DNA from: Lingula anatina
Lineage: Eukaryota > Brachiopoda > Lingulata > Lingulida > Lingulidae
NCBI RefSeq assembly: GCF_001039355.2
Contig: NW_019775588.1
Span: forward strand, 168,188 to 229,341
Length of the DNA stretch: 61,154 nt
Direction of reading: 5' to 3'
The position numbers and the translations under genes were made by a program. Shown piece after piece: positions 1-13,100 of the stretch; within the stretch, counting starts at the first letter, position 1, and every line of letters starts with the position of its first letter. The notes under the pieces are model-generated. The model was not told the DNA's origin. It searched no databases and worked only from the letters and a program-made list of their open reading frames with translations.

Positions 1-119
1 CAGACGTAAGTTGCGAGTTTTTGTACAGTGCGTCGGATAACGAAAAGCCCAGAATGGCACACATTGTGGATATAAATGCATTTTTAACAAAAAGACGAAT
101 ATATCTCATGAATCTTATA

Positions 120-294
120 TAGTGTTGTTGTTGTCTGCTTTTCCCGCGGTTTTAAGTAGGTCACCAGTGACTTTGCAATGTCAGAGAGAGCTCCGTCAGT
201 TAAAATCTCTTAAGAGATTTTAACAAAAAACCGTACGTTTAGGAAAAAAACCCTGGATTAACTTTGAATGCAGGAATGGGGTCGTTGGCCATTG
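120..294 (+). promoter_or_regulatory. Candidate promoter / 5' non-coding exon of dymeclin
   Basis: A block slightly richer in CpG than its AT-rich surroundings (cccgcgg at about 144, ccgtacg at about 232, gtcg at about 282) ends at a near-perfect donor, attg|gtaagtac, at 294/295. Dymeclin in vertebrates starts translation in its second exon, and the coding start here also lies just after a splice acceptor, so an upstream non-coding exon is expected. I infer that this could be it. No TATA box or initiator is convincing. The window start (donor at 6) is an alternative. Confidence 0.2.
200..223. repeat. 24-bp perfect palindrome
   Basis: Positions 200-223 read identically on both strands: twelve bases, ttaaaatctctt, followed by their reverse complement. 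There is no spacer. It lies inside the candidate dymeclin promoter block. It could be a dimeric binding site, a hairpin in RNA, or chance in AT-rich DNA. Confidence 0.9.
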
Positions 295-3200
295 GTAAGT
301 ACGGGAAAATTGCCGTTTACTCCAGGAAATCCAATTTTTGGCCAAAACAAAGAGTTATTATGACTTTAATAAGAGAAACTGCTTAAATATCTAAAAGGAA
401 AGTACAAAAGAAAAATTGTGAAATAAATGATTGGATTCTCTCCTTGTAGACATATATTTTAGATGTATTTGTAAGGAGATTGAGCAGAAGATGTACCAAA
501 CCCAAGATTTTATTACATGCACACTCGAATACAAGCCCAACAATCTTGTTTACATTTTCAGATATTATACGTTGTAGACAGTTTCAATAATTTGGGTGTC
601 TACGCATGCACAGGTTGTGCAACCGAAACCATGAAAGTATATTGCAGGCAGCTTCGGTAGAAAACTGCAAGGCACCAGAAAACCTGTCCAGACACCTGAA
701 GAAATTGAAACAAAAAATAAATTAATTAATAAATAAAATTTTATGAAAGAGCAAATGCTGAGGACAGAAATCTTACAAAATCTTGACCATTCCTTGGTAT
801 TTGGTCCGCAGAACTTAAAATTAAAAACAAGACTGTTACTTACAAAACTTATAATTTCTGAAGCCAGACACCACAAGACACCAGAATCCAAAGAAATTTT
901 AGGTTTTGATGATTAATTATGATTTTATTGACACTTTTATCTAGAAAATTTATAAAATGGTGTTACGGAAGGACATTTTTATCTTTGATATATTTTTCAT
1001 AATAATGATCATTTTAAACAATAAAGGCTAAATGCATTAAATATAACTTATTTCTTACATTAAGTCAAGTGCATCAGATTCAGATATAGTTGATTACAAA
1101 AGAATGGATTAATTAATATCAAATTGTCCTTCCAAGATGATTTTGGTACCTACGTATTTTTTAAGTTTTCTCAGTAACTACAAAAGCTAAAATCTTATAA
1201 CTTCATATTCACCTCAAACATGATATGGGCCCATAAGATTTGAAGACATTTTTGCTTAGAACCACTTCAGTGAGAAATTAAAATAAAATACATAAGCATT
1301 AAACATGACACCTAGCACTGTGGAAGGACAAGTGGGGCATTTTGATTGGACAATAAGAGGTCGTGAGGTCATGTGACTAATGAGCCCAAAAACCCTTATG
1401 CCTTTCAAGATAATCTTGAACTTATAATGCACAATTATTATATATGGAAGCATTTTTAAATTGAGGAACACTTCATTTGAATGAATAACTTTGAAGTTAT
1501 TATAATTTAGACAATTTATTATAGTTATAATTAATGAATATGGTAAGATTTTCTCTTATATGTCCCAATACTATTTAAAGATGATCAGAGCAGACGAGAA
1601 CTCGTATCATAGTCAAAAATAGTAACATGTTTGAAGATGAAATATATGATCGTGGAAAGACATGCTTACCTTTGATATTATTCATGGAACTTATCTTGGT
1701 AAATATATCATTAAATATAATTATTAAGCCTTATTTTACATGTTATTTAGCAGTGGACAAAACGTCCTTCTGAGATGCCTACTTGATTTTTTTATATGCA
1801 AAATTTTCAAATTAATTTTTTTTTCCAAAAGAAAAAATTATATATTGAGAAAGCGAAATTATAATCAAATAGTCATATTTTGATTTGACAGTCAATGACT
1901 TTAAAAATATCTCCACAGACAGAGCAGAATTTTGGTTCTAAAGTTGAAAGTTAAAATTCCATGTCCATTTCACATGCTATTTATTATAACTTTTTCGTAA
2001 TTATAACTTTAACTATAACCTAATTTTTTGCCTAAATATAATTTACATATAGAGGAAGAAACGTACAAAAAATGGGCCTTCCAACTTTTTTTGCTTTTTA
2101 AAATATTTTCATTTGAAGTGTCAAATTTCCTTCTAAAACAGCAAAATAAAAAAAAAAAAAAAAAAAACACACACACAGAATGGCCCACCAGCAATTGTCC
2201 AAAATGCAACTGATTCCATTTGGAATATTTTTCATTTATTGTATGTTTTACAGTGTGTTTTATGGCTTCGGTTCCTCTTGATAAACGTGCACAGTAGTTG
2301 TTTGTGTTGATTATGAGATAACAATAAAATACTGAGTATATCACGTTTTCTGCAATCTGATTTTGTAAAAAAAAAAAAAAGTAGTGAAACGGCCATAACC
2401 TTTTGTTTGGAATATTATTTTAATCTGGAACCGCAACCAAACCACCGGACCTGGTTGCATTCAATAGCAACCCTGTGGAAAAAATGTTAATGTCGAGCCC
2501 TGGAGTATATTTTCCCTCTGCTGCCCTGTCCACTTCCTGAACCCGTCATGATTATCTTTGCATAGAACTGCACTCTTGACGCATCAAATTTCGCGCCGAT
2601 ATGCGGAAAATGACGAAGTAAAGGTCAAGGTCATATCCAATTATTTGCCATTAATGTTTTCTTATGCTTTGAGAATATTTTCATTGTAGCCATATGACAT
2701 AAAATAATTATCAAACAAGAGTATACGATGCGTGAGTTTTATTAAGGTACGGATACTTGGAAAGACAAGTTTCTATTTGTCGGAAGCACCCGAATTCGAC
2801 GGAAGTGAACGTGGATGCAACCATGATAGAAATGTTGCAGAGGATGTAAATATTGAAGGAATTCTCCTGATATATTTTGTGCACAAACTTCAGGTGCAAT
2901 CACACAAAATTTTGTGACACATAGGTTAAAAGGTATGTTTTGCTTAAGATTTTCTGACATAGTAATGGTTATGTCATGGTTTTCAGGTTTATTGGCGGTG
3001 TGATTTGTACGAAGTTGTTGGGGTTAGGGGTGATTCCGAGTCAGACGGATTGAGAATCCGACTCATTTCTATTTTTAAACTCCCAACGTTGAACTGGCAG
3101 CGCAGGATATAAACTTATCAATGTCTCTTGGTGTCTCCTGCAGCAAGATTTGGCATTATGATTTAATCACCTGCCGTTGAAACTGAATTAAATTACTTCC

Positions 3201-3299
3201 ACAATAATCTGAAGCCTACAGCGTTGGCATGATGTCACTGTCAGTCTCATATTTTAAGTGTCCTACACCTCAGATTCCACATGCCCAGTAAATCACTTA

Positions 3300-3301
<2 letters not shown>

Positions 3302-3342
<41 letters not shown>

Positions 3343-3344
3343 AC
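3302..3344. repeat. (CA)n microsatellite
   Basis: Uninterrupted CA dinucleotides to about 3335, then one AA interruption and a few more CA units. It lies upstream of the first dymeclin coding exon. Confidence 0.97.
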
Positions 3345-3600
3345 TTTAAGTTCAAAACCCACAATGTCTTGGTATTGTTGTGTACATTTGCACGCTATAT
3401 AGTGATCAGTAGGCTAATAAGCATTTAACAAAAGACTGATATAACAGATAGTTTGTAAGGCTTCCCACATAAACTTGCTCTCTGTTCAACTCTGGGTAAA
3501 GTTGTTTTAAATGACACTTCACATTTTTTGTAGTTTTATCTCAGTCAAATAAGTTGCTTCATAAAATATCTCATGAGCAACCGTTTTGCATTCGCCAGTA

Positions 3601-3903
3601 TTAGGCTATGTTCAGAAAAGAAGTAATCATACTAACAGGATCAGTCTATCTCAGCAGGTTTTTGCACTAAGGCACAGTCAATATAATCAGCTTAATTGTC
3701 TGGCATGTCCCATGGTAACTTCAAGTACTTGATTAAAGTCGGGGAAAACTCTGTGGTCCATGATGTTGTTTATATTGCTTTGCAAAGCAGGCATGCTAGA
3801 CAATTAAGGTGATTACATTGACTGCGACTTAGTGAGAATCCTTGCTGAGATAGATCAATCCAGCTTGAGCTAGTATGATAACTTCTTTTCTGAACACAGC
3901 CTT
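3601..3903. mobile_element. Foldback MITE, family A, copy 1
   Basis: The two ends are inverted copies of each other over about 100 bp. The left arm starts ttaggctatgttcagaaaag and the right arm, read on the other strand, starts taaggctgtgttcagaaaag; both continue through tcatacta, ctatctcagca and ttaattgtct. There is no coding capacity. Long imperfect terminal inverted repeats with a short unrelated centre are typical of non-autonomous DNA transposons. Related copies occur at 6563-6782, 53299-53520 and 60552-60831. Exact borders and target duplication are uncertain by a few bases. Confidence 0.8.
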
Positions 3904-4148
3904 AGAACCCACTAGGTTATGTTGCATGGGTCTGTGACGAAGGTCACTGATATTTTAAACTGCAGTATAACAGAAGAATAATTACCAGATACATAATAGG
4001 TAAAATATACAGGATGTACACCCTTGCTTGTGGTAAATAAAGGTACTCTAATAAATAAATTCATGACAAATAAAAAACACTGTACTGTCTTACATATAAT
4101 TTAAAAAATATATAATGTCTTTATCCTATATCTATTTCCAGTGGCAAC

Positions 4149-7100
4149 ATGGGAGCCAACAGCAGTAGTATCAGTGAGCTGTCCAGTAATACCTACCTGG
4201 CCAAGCTGTGTGGCACAGACCCAGTCTCCAAGAATGATCCTTTCTGGAATCAGCTTCTGTCATTCACATTGCAGATTCCTCACAACAGGTAGTTATAGTT
4301 GTGTCTTTATATCACTACAAGATTTGCAAGTATTAGATATAATATATTATTTACAGTTTCTACAGGGGCAGATTGAGGCCGTCTTCTGGGTCTTCTAGAA
4401 GACGGTCAGAGTTTCCAAGTTTACCTTGACGGGTATCTAATTTTTTTTCTGTCGGAAGACTCAAATATGGACGGTGTGTGAACAAAGATAATTTGGAAGA
4501 CTGTCAGAAAATATCTCTGGATCCACCCCTGTTCCAGAGTCTCTAAGAAACTGAAACTGTTTCTTAACTTTTTCCCTGTTCCCTCCGTACATCCAGCACA
4601 GTGCCACTCATGGTCATCATCTGTTAGAATTCCATTATTTATCCATGGCATTGGTAATCATTATGCAGGCAGGCATAGTTAGTTTATTAACCTGTGAATA
4701 TGAAACAGTTGCTCATATTGTATTTATATATGTGTATATATATATATAAGGGCTAATGCAAGTAGATGATAATGGAAATACTTACATGTATCTTAGTGTT
4801 AACTAGTTTGATGCCTTTGGAGATCAGTTTAGTCTTATTTTGTATTTATCTTTGTTTTTAGTTCAGACAACAGGCTATTAGAAGAGTCTATATCAGGCAT
4901 ATGCAAGAACCTGGCCATCAACAACTTTCAGTCTGGTAACTTCGGAGCCTTGGTCAGGGTCTTCTTAATTAGGGCAGCAGAACTGAAAGCATCTACACAG
5001 TGTGATGAGTAAGTGAGAAAGTTATTTTTCCGTTTAATTTGCATTGATAAAGCTGTCATTAAGGTAACTAGTGTTTTTTACTTAGATTTTCATCACTGAA
5101 GGATTTGAAATATTTCAGGATTTTCTAATATAAATACCATTACTAAGATGTATGCACTTCTTAAAATTGAGACACATGTGCCAGTCATCATATTGTCAAT
5201 TTTTATAAACTTTGGTTTATCAAAACAGAGTATTCTTACTTACATATTTAAAAAAACATAGCCTCCTAATTAAAAATTTTTCATTTTACATAATATTTCA
5301 ATTAATATAAACATACACACATTCACATTCTTAAAGATATATGAACAACACAAATCGCAGTATAACTTAAGTTAAAAAATTAACTTTATATACTTTTGAC
5401 AAAAAATAACATATAAATAGAATGATTGTATAAAAGGAGAGCATTGTCCTGGGGGAAAAAATATCAGAGAAAAAAAATTCAGTATTGATATTTACAGTAT
5501 TTTCTTTCCTCTTTCAGCAACCTATTTATCTGGCAGACATACAATGCCCTGTTTATTGTAAGGAACATTTGCAAGTATTTTGTGGAGAATTTATCAGAGG
5601 AACTTCTGTTGGAACAGTTTAAGGCTCAGCCCACAGGGGAAGGTAAGTGTTTAACTTTATATACAGTCAATCCAAGAGTGACTGAGGTAAAATTCAGATA
5701 TTTTTTTATTCCATTACTTATTTAAATGATTGGCAAGGAAAATACACATTTTCTATTCACTACTTACTACTTTGAGATTTTTTTCTCAAACACTTAATAA
5801 TGTAAGATTGACATTCAAGATGTTGCAACACCACTTTCTAGGTAACCTTAAATGTTTTGTGGTGACTGTAGCCACATGGCTATGCTTAGATAATGCAAAT
5901 AGGAATATCCTGTGATACAGTTTGTATTTTAAGAGTTCTTTTTCAGTTGAAGATGCAGAGGAAGACCTTTGCCAGGATTTCTTAAGTGCTCTGATAGAGC
6001 TGATAGTTGATGTCACAGTGGTGTGAGTAGTCAGTCATAGATTGTGACAGATTGCTTTAGTGTGACACAGATAGTGTCACATGTACAATTGATTGTATCA
6101 AATGTGACAAATTATCTTAGGTGTGACACATTGCTTTAGCTGGTACCAGCGGAGGATGTAGTCGATTTGGCTGAGATTGTGTTAGGTGTGATGCATATTC
6201 AAACAGATGTGACACAGATTGTGTTAGGTTTTATAGAAGATAAGATAGAACACCAACAGTGACAAACTGTTGCGTAGGAAATTTTGTTTGATTTAAGAAC
6301 TTCTTTTAAACAGATTTTAAAGATTTTTTGTTACAATTGAATTGTATATTTTGAGTTGTGTTGGATATGTCACATTGTACTTGGTTAAAACACTTTTTCC
6401 TCCTGTTTTAACAGAAGTTATACATATGCCCTGCACCTGGAGGCTCTGAACTGTCTGCTAATCCTGCTGTCTATCCAGATGTTCCAGCCACAGCCAGCTG
6501 GTGAGACTATGCTTTATAGATATATTATGCATGGAAAGTGGTAAGTATACAAATGTGAGACTGGGTTTCCATAAACCCATCGTACTAGCAGGATTGGTCT
6601 AACTCTGTGGGGATTCTTGCTATATTGCATTCAGTTTAAGCAGCTTAAATGTTTGTCACGCCCACTGAAGCTGCTAGGGGATAATTAACTTTCGTGCATG
6701 CTTAAACTGAATGCAATTAGCGAGAATCCCCTCTGGGATAGATCGATTCTGCTAGTATGATAGAGTTATGGAAATGGCCCCTAGAATAGTAAGGCATCCA
6801 ACACACATTCATAGCCAACAGGGTATGAACAACAATTTTGTATGTAAATTGTGATTTAAATGTTTTCGTTTTGGAGTTATGGCCCCCTTATAACGGTGCT
6901 TCTTAAAGAAGTGTTATTTAGATTTGTGACTAATAAGATTAAAACCAAGCCTTTAAAGATAAATCGGGGATTACTCATAATTCTTTGATGCCAATCAAGT
7001 TTTATAATTGGCCTGATCTGATTAATATTCCTTATATTTTTATGGACAAACACACTTAAAGTTTTTACTGTAATTTTTTTCTCAACACTTACTAACATTG

Positions 7101-10100
7101 TTGTGTTCAATCCTCCGTAAGCTCTATCCATGCATGCATGTTGATGAAGAGCCTCCTTCATAACTTTGTGGCACAAGAAAAGTGTCCGGCTTCCTTAATA
7201 AAGAACCACTCTGGAGGGTTGTCTGGGCTTACCTCAGCCATGGCATGTAAGTGAATACCTTTGTCTTATGATTATCATTAACCTGATTAACAACATAAAG
7301 ATCTTGTTCACACGAGATCCATTATATTTAATTGCATTTGCAAGGAAACCATATCTTAAACATTATCACACTTAATTTGATCAATAAAATCAACATATTG
7401 GCTAGATCTATAGTTCTTTCAAAAATTGATCATTTTGTGGTTAATTCTGTATCCTACATTCATGCACCACATTTTAGCCATGCAGTTGTAGTGTTGAGAA
7501 TTTTGTTCCTATATGTCCAGCTGGCCTGTGGACAGTGATGACACTAGGACTGGCCACTGGTCAGAAGACACAGGAGAATGAAGTGGACAGGAACCTGTTG
7601 GCCCAGCAGAGTATCTTGCTGACCCTTGTCCTTGTCAACCACTGTACAAATGACCGTGAGGTGAACAATCCTTACAGACAGGCACTTTGCTCTTTTATGG
7701 ACTCGCATGGTAAGAAGAACCCATTTTTTATGTACAAATAAGGTAGTGTTTGTATTTTTATGGCAGCCTTCNTAACATTGTTGTGTTCAATCCTCCGTAA
7801 GCTCTATCCATGCATGCATGTTGATGAAGAGCCTCCTTCATAACTTTGTGGCACAAGAAAAGTGTCCGGCTTCCTTAATAAAGAACCACTCTGGAGGGTT
7901 GTCTGGGCTTACCTCAGCCATGGCATGTAAGTGAATACCTTTGTCTTATGATTATCATTAACCTGATTAACAACATAAAGATCTTGTTCACACGAGATCC
8001 ATTATATTTAATTGCATTTGCAAGGAAACCATATCTTAAACATTATCACACTTAATTTGATCAATAAAATCAACATATTGGCTAGATCTATAGTTCTTTC
8101 AAAAATTGATCATTTTGTGGTTAATTCTGTATCCTACATTCATGCACCACATTTTAGCCATGCAGTTGTAGTGTTGAGAATTTTGTTCCTATATGTCCAG
8201 CTGGCCTGTGGACAGTGATGACACTAGGACTGGCCACTGGTCAGAAGACACAGGAGAATGAAGTGGACAGGAACCTGTTGGCCCAGCAGAGTATCTTGCT
8301 GACCCTTGTCCTTGTCAACCACTGTACAAATGACCGTGAGGTGAACAATCCTTACAGACAGGCACTTTGCTCTTTTATGGACTCGCATGGTAAGAAGAAC
8401 CCATTTTTTATGTACAAATAAGGTAGTGTTTGTATTTTTATGGCAGCCTTCATGTTAAACTGGTAGAGGTTGTGTGTACATTTTTTTTCATGGCTCGTAT
8501 TTTAATTTGTTTAAAGTTTGGAAGATATATATAAACTCTATGCGCTTATGTTTGCCTAAGATAGTTATTACAGGTACAATTTCATGTGTATTAGTTATCA
8601 TATCTGGCATGCTTAACCAGCTGATGGTACTGATCCAGTGACCTGTAAGGCCTCTCTGCTTTGTACATGTTTTGTACATTTATGATATTTGGCAGTTTAA
8701 TGAATATATCTGTTAAGGCAGCTCTCTTCTGAGTAACTGTCCCGAGTCTCTTGTGAGCTTTGAGAGAGAAATAACTAGGGGCAGATTAATAAAGAAATAA
8801 TTATAAAAATTCTCAAGGAGATAATCGAAAGTTTTGTTAAATATACATAACTCTGTAATAGAGAACCTAGGAAATAAAAGGATCAGTGTCTGTTTTCATA
8901 ATGCTGCCAAGAACCAGTGGACATAATCTATAGTATTTCTCCACTGTCATGTCTGGGAGTGTGTGCTACAATAAACCCTTCATTGCCTTCTACAAATATA
9001 CCCAGCTTTTCTCCCATGCCAATGGCAAGGCTGTTTCAATCCTTTTTACTTGATTATGAAGAATGTCTCACCGCTGTGTCTCCCTGAGCCTTGACAACTT
9101 CCCGCTTTGGCCCCTTGTCACCATAATTATTCAATCCACACACTGAAAGCATGTTTCAAGAAAATAGACCATGAGTGCGTTCACAACAGATGATCCGTGG
9201 ACTTCCTGATCTGCTGTCTAAATATGGCCAACCCATGATGGTCTCACCACCCTCACACGTGCCATTAAACAGATTAAATCTCAGGTCTGAGGTTTAATTG
9301 CTAGGTCCCTGCAGGGGCGGTGTGTGTGGAGGCGGGGAGACCATCAGGGGCTACATTTTATGTGGGGTCGGCCATATTTAGAACTTGGATCAGTAACTCT
9401 GTGGATCATCTGTTCTGAATGTCCTCTGTAACACTCGTCCTCACTGGAGACAACCAGCATTGTTTCAAGGGTCAGTTCCCTAATACCATATAATGAATTG
9501 AGTTCTGTTATTATCAGAGGGCAAGACTATTGAATAGTATCAGATTATTTCTGATGTTTTCACTATAATTGTAACCAACAGTAACTGTAAATTCAATAAC
9601 CTGTTAAGAGTATTTCAGGCTGACTGATAGTTTCGGGAAAAATAATTTCCAATGCTAAGTTATCAAATTTCTAGCACAAAAAAAAAAAAAACTCTCAAGT
9701 GGAGAGTCTCCTTTATATAAGTCTACACCAAGTATACCTGATATGTAGAAATCTATTTTTCTCCCCAGGTGAGGCTGGCGCCCCCACAGAGGCCTTGGCC
9801 ACATTCAGAATGGACTTCCCCAAGCTCTACAAGGCACTGTGCCAAAACATGAGAGACGACCAAACCACGCTGCTACTCTATCTGCTCATACATAGGAATA
9901 TCAACTTCAAAACCTTTGTGCTTTCTAGGACAAATTTAGACCAAGTGGTGAGTGGATTCCTCACTGGACATATCAAAGTTGCACTGGCAGATCCAGGATT
10001 CTGCAAAGTGTTGAACAAATTTTGCTTGCTATACTTTCTTGGAGGAGAGAATGGGGTATATCAGAAGTTGCCTGCTGTACCACTCCCCTGAATCTGCCAT

Positions 10101-13100
10101 TGTCCTTTTTGTACTCGAGTAATAATAGAAATTTGCTGACACATTTAAAAAGGGATTTGTGTATTACAATCCTTTTGCCAAAGCTTTAAATTTTATCCCT
10201 CTTTCCTTTCTAACTTTTGGTGTCACTTGGTGACAGTCTTAACATTTAAACTGAGATGGGTTGTCTGTGTATTTGTTGGCTTTTCCAAAATTAGATTGAA
10301 AAAAACGTTTGTAAAATACTATCATATAATGTTCATGACTTTATTTGTCTTTAATTACTTTATTTATTAATCAGTTTGCTAATTGCATCATATCAGCAAT
10401 ATATATATAATTGTACATGTGAAGATGGGGAGGGAGAGATATGAAGGTCTGAGAAAACTTCAAACTTTTTGTTATATTCTCTCTCCCATTCTTCAATGAT
10501 GGGTCATATTTCATATAGAACCTGGATGAGGAACAATACAGACCTTAACAGTATGTCCTTAAGCTGACGTAAAAGATTACTTGCTATTTATCAGTGATGT
10601 TTATCAGACATTAAGAATGAAAATATTGTCTAGACCTTTTTATTTGTCTTTTCCAGGTTATGCCAATATTAAAAATCTTGTACCATGCAGAGGACAAAAA
10701 TTCTCATCACATTTACATGGCTTTAATTATTCTGCTAATCTTGAGTGAAGATGAGTCTTTTAATAAAGCCGTACATGAATTAGTAAGTAACAAAGAAATA
10801 ATTACTGTCCATTACTGAGAAAAAGTGTTTGTCTAAAATATTAAAATTAGAGCTTTTGTCATCTGGTAAAAGCATGCTATAGCTGAACTACAGGTCAATC
10901 TGACACCAAATTGTGCATATAATCCATTGTCAAAGTAGCTGGCTTTGGACAGTGAAAAATGTTGTTAGGCTTGGTCTCCAGACCTAGAGTGCTGGTCTTA
11001 CTTGAAAACAAACTACATTTTAAAGCATACAGTTTATGTATATGACAGGTTCTATGTATATGCAGGATTCAGATGTTGTCTACTTCTATTTCCAGACAAT
11101 AACAAATATAGCATGGTTCAAAGAAAGGACAATATCAGAGATCTCTCTTGGTGGTTTACTGGTGCTAGTTGTAATCAGGACAATACAGTACAATATGACC
11201 AAAATGAGGGTGAGTAGCATAGATGCTAGATCTAGCATTTCAAAATTTCAGCAATAAATAGAAAAACAGACTGAAACAAAACATTGAGGAGAGTAGGAAC
11301 AGAAATTTAATGGCAGAATACTGAGTGCCATGCAAAAATCAAACAAAGTTATGGCCCAGCAACAAAAATAAAAATTTATCCATGGATATTTTTTTGGTTA
11401 TTTTATCATAAGGTCTTTTGCACAAAAGTAGGTTTACCCAGACCTTATATATCCAAAGGTAGAAGAGATACACACTATCTCATAGGTTGTTCATATTGTG
11501 TCCTAAGGTTGAAAATGACCCTTCCCAAGTAGTCTTCTGTTTTATATAAGGTTTATAATAACAGTAGTGTTAATACTAATACTAACTGTAATAATTATTA
11601 CTTTCTATAAGGCGCAATTATTATACACCTTAAAGATTAATGGTGAAAAATAATGAATTGCTTTTTAAAGTTCTTAATTTACTAAAGATTATTAAAAATA
11701 ATCTAAAGAAAAAATTTAAAACAAAACATGTCAGTTGTGGCAATGTAGCCTCAGGCATGTACATGTTCTTATCACATTTTCAGGACAAGTACCTACACAC
11801 CAACTGTCTGGCAGCTCTAGCCAATATGTCTGCTCAGTTTGACAACCTTCATCCATATGTAACACAGAGGTTGATAAGGTAAGCTCTAAAGCGGCATATC
11901 ATAACCAATTAAAATAATCTTTTGAATAAGTCAATAAAGGTTACAAAAATGAATATTTTATATTCTGTCATTTATAAATTTTTAGCATCAAACAATATTT
12001 TATGGCAAGTCCAACCCACTCAGAAGAATGCTTGCGAAAATTACATTTGTATCAGACACATTTAAATTTTGGTATTCTTCCTCTGATTAACCTTCTTTTG
12101 ATCCTACTTTCCTGATACTCTAATAATCTGAAAGAAGTAAGAAGTCTTTAACCCACACTTGAGCGATGGTTTTTCAAAAATCTGTCATTTCTTCAAGCTT
12201 AATTCTTTTACTGAATTCAAGGTTTAGCACAATTAAAAACTGTGTCAAGATGGTTGACAGGCTGCAAGATTAGTCAGGAGATGATGAAAGAGTTATTTTT
12301 GGCTGCATTAATTTATGGCATTTATCTGTTAAAATATGATCAAAAAGAATTACTTGTACTGGGATAAGTTCAACAGGAAATGGTTTACATACTTAACATA
12401 TTATGCTTTGTCCCATGAAGTGTTAATCATATGTATGTTTGAGTTTTATTTCATCCATGTGGAAGTGTTAAATCAATCTCCGTGCTAATAGTTAGCTTTA
12501 AATATTTGAAAAAAGGTTTTCACATGCCATGCAGACTTTAACACGAATTAAGTTCTTAAATCTACTACTGGACCTGCATAATTTGAGTTGACAACACAGC
12601 TTCTCCTTCCTTTGTGGAAATTTCAGCAGGTCTGCTGAAACTGCAGGTGTACTGTTCTTGTTACATTATATACACAGTATTGTACAGACTTTGACACAAA
12701 TCATAAAAAAATTAGAAAAAAATAAAAAAATTAATGATTTCAGTCACTTGTATTTGTTGGTATATTGCAAGTGATATCTGACTGGCTTTATGTGCTGTAA
12801 AATTTACTTGTATCTACTATTCTGTTTGTAGTTTGTTTGCCCTGTTAGTGAAGAAGCATAATCGTCTAGTTCAGCAACTGAAGAATGCCTGCTTGGAGGA
12901 CGGCCAGGCAGAGAGTGGCTCCGAAGCTGATACTGAGCCTGACTATGTAAGAGACTGTCATTGTGAAAATAAATAAAAATATTTGGGGTGTTGTGGATTT
13001 ATTGTGTACAAATTCAGTATAGTAGGTTGGTGTTTATGCTTTTAAAAAATTGTGATGTTGCATCAGAATTGACCAAAAGCAGTTTGTGCACTGTGGTAAT

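Larger units (their letters stand above)
1..4141. other. Upstream region of dymeclin, no coding exon recognised
   Basis: This stretch must hold, or lie within, the 5' non-coding part of the dymeclin gene, because its first coding exon opens at a splice acceptor (ttccag ending at 4141). No open frame here looks coding. Two good donor sequences, gtaagt at 6 and gtaagt at 295, could each end a non-coding first exon; the second follows a slightly CpG-containing block (about 140-294). A weaker donor-like gtaaag follows another CpG-containing block near 2617. The rest is AT-rich sequence with a CA microsatellite and a foldback element, listed separately. Which donor is used cannot be decided from the sequence alone. 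Confidence 0.5.

Noticed and set aside
7332-8421. Two pairs of identical 68-codon open frames
   Set aside because: They are intron and exon read-through in the duplicated dymeclin segment, not separate small genes; the second pair exists only because of the duplicated contig end.
9699-10091. 130-codon forward frame
   Set aside because: It is dymeclin exon 9769-9947 extended into both flanking introns; splice sites at both ends and the family alignment define the real exon.
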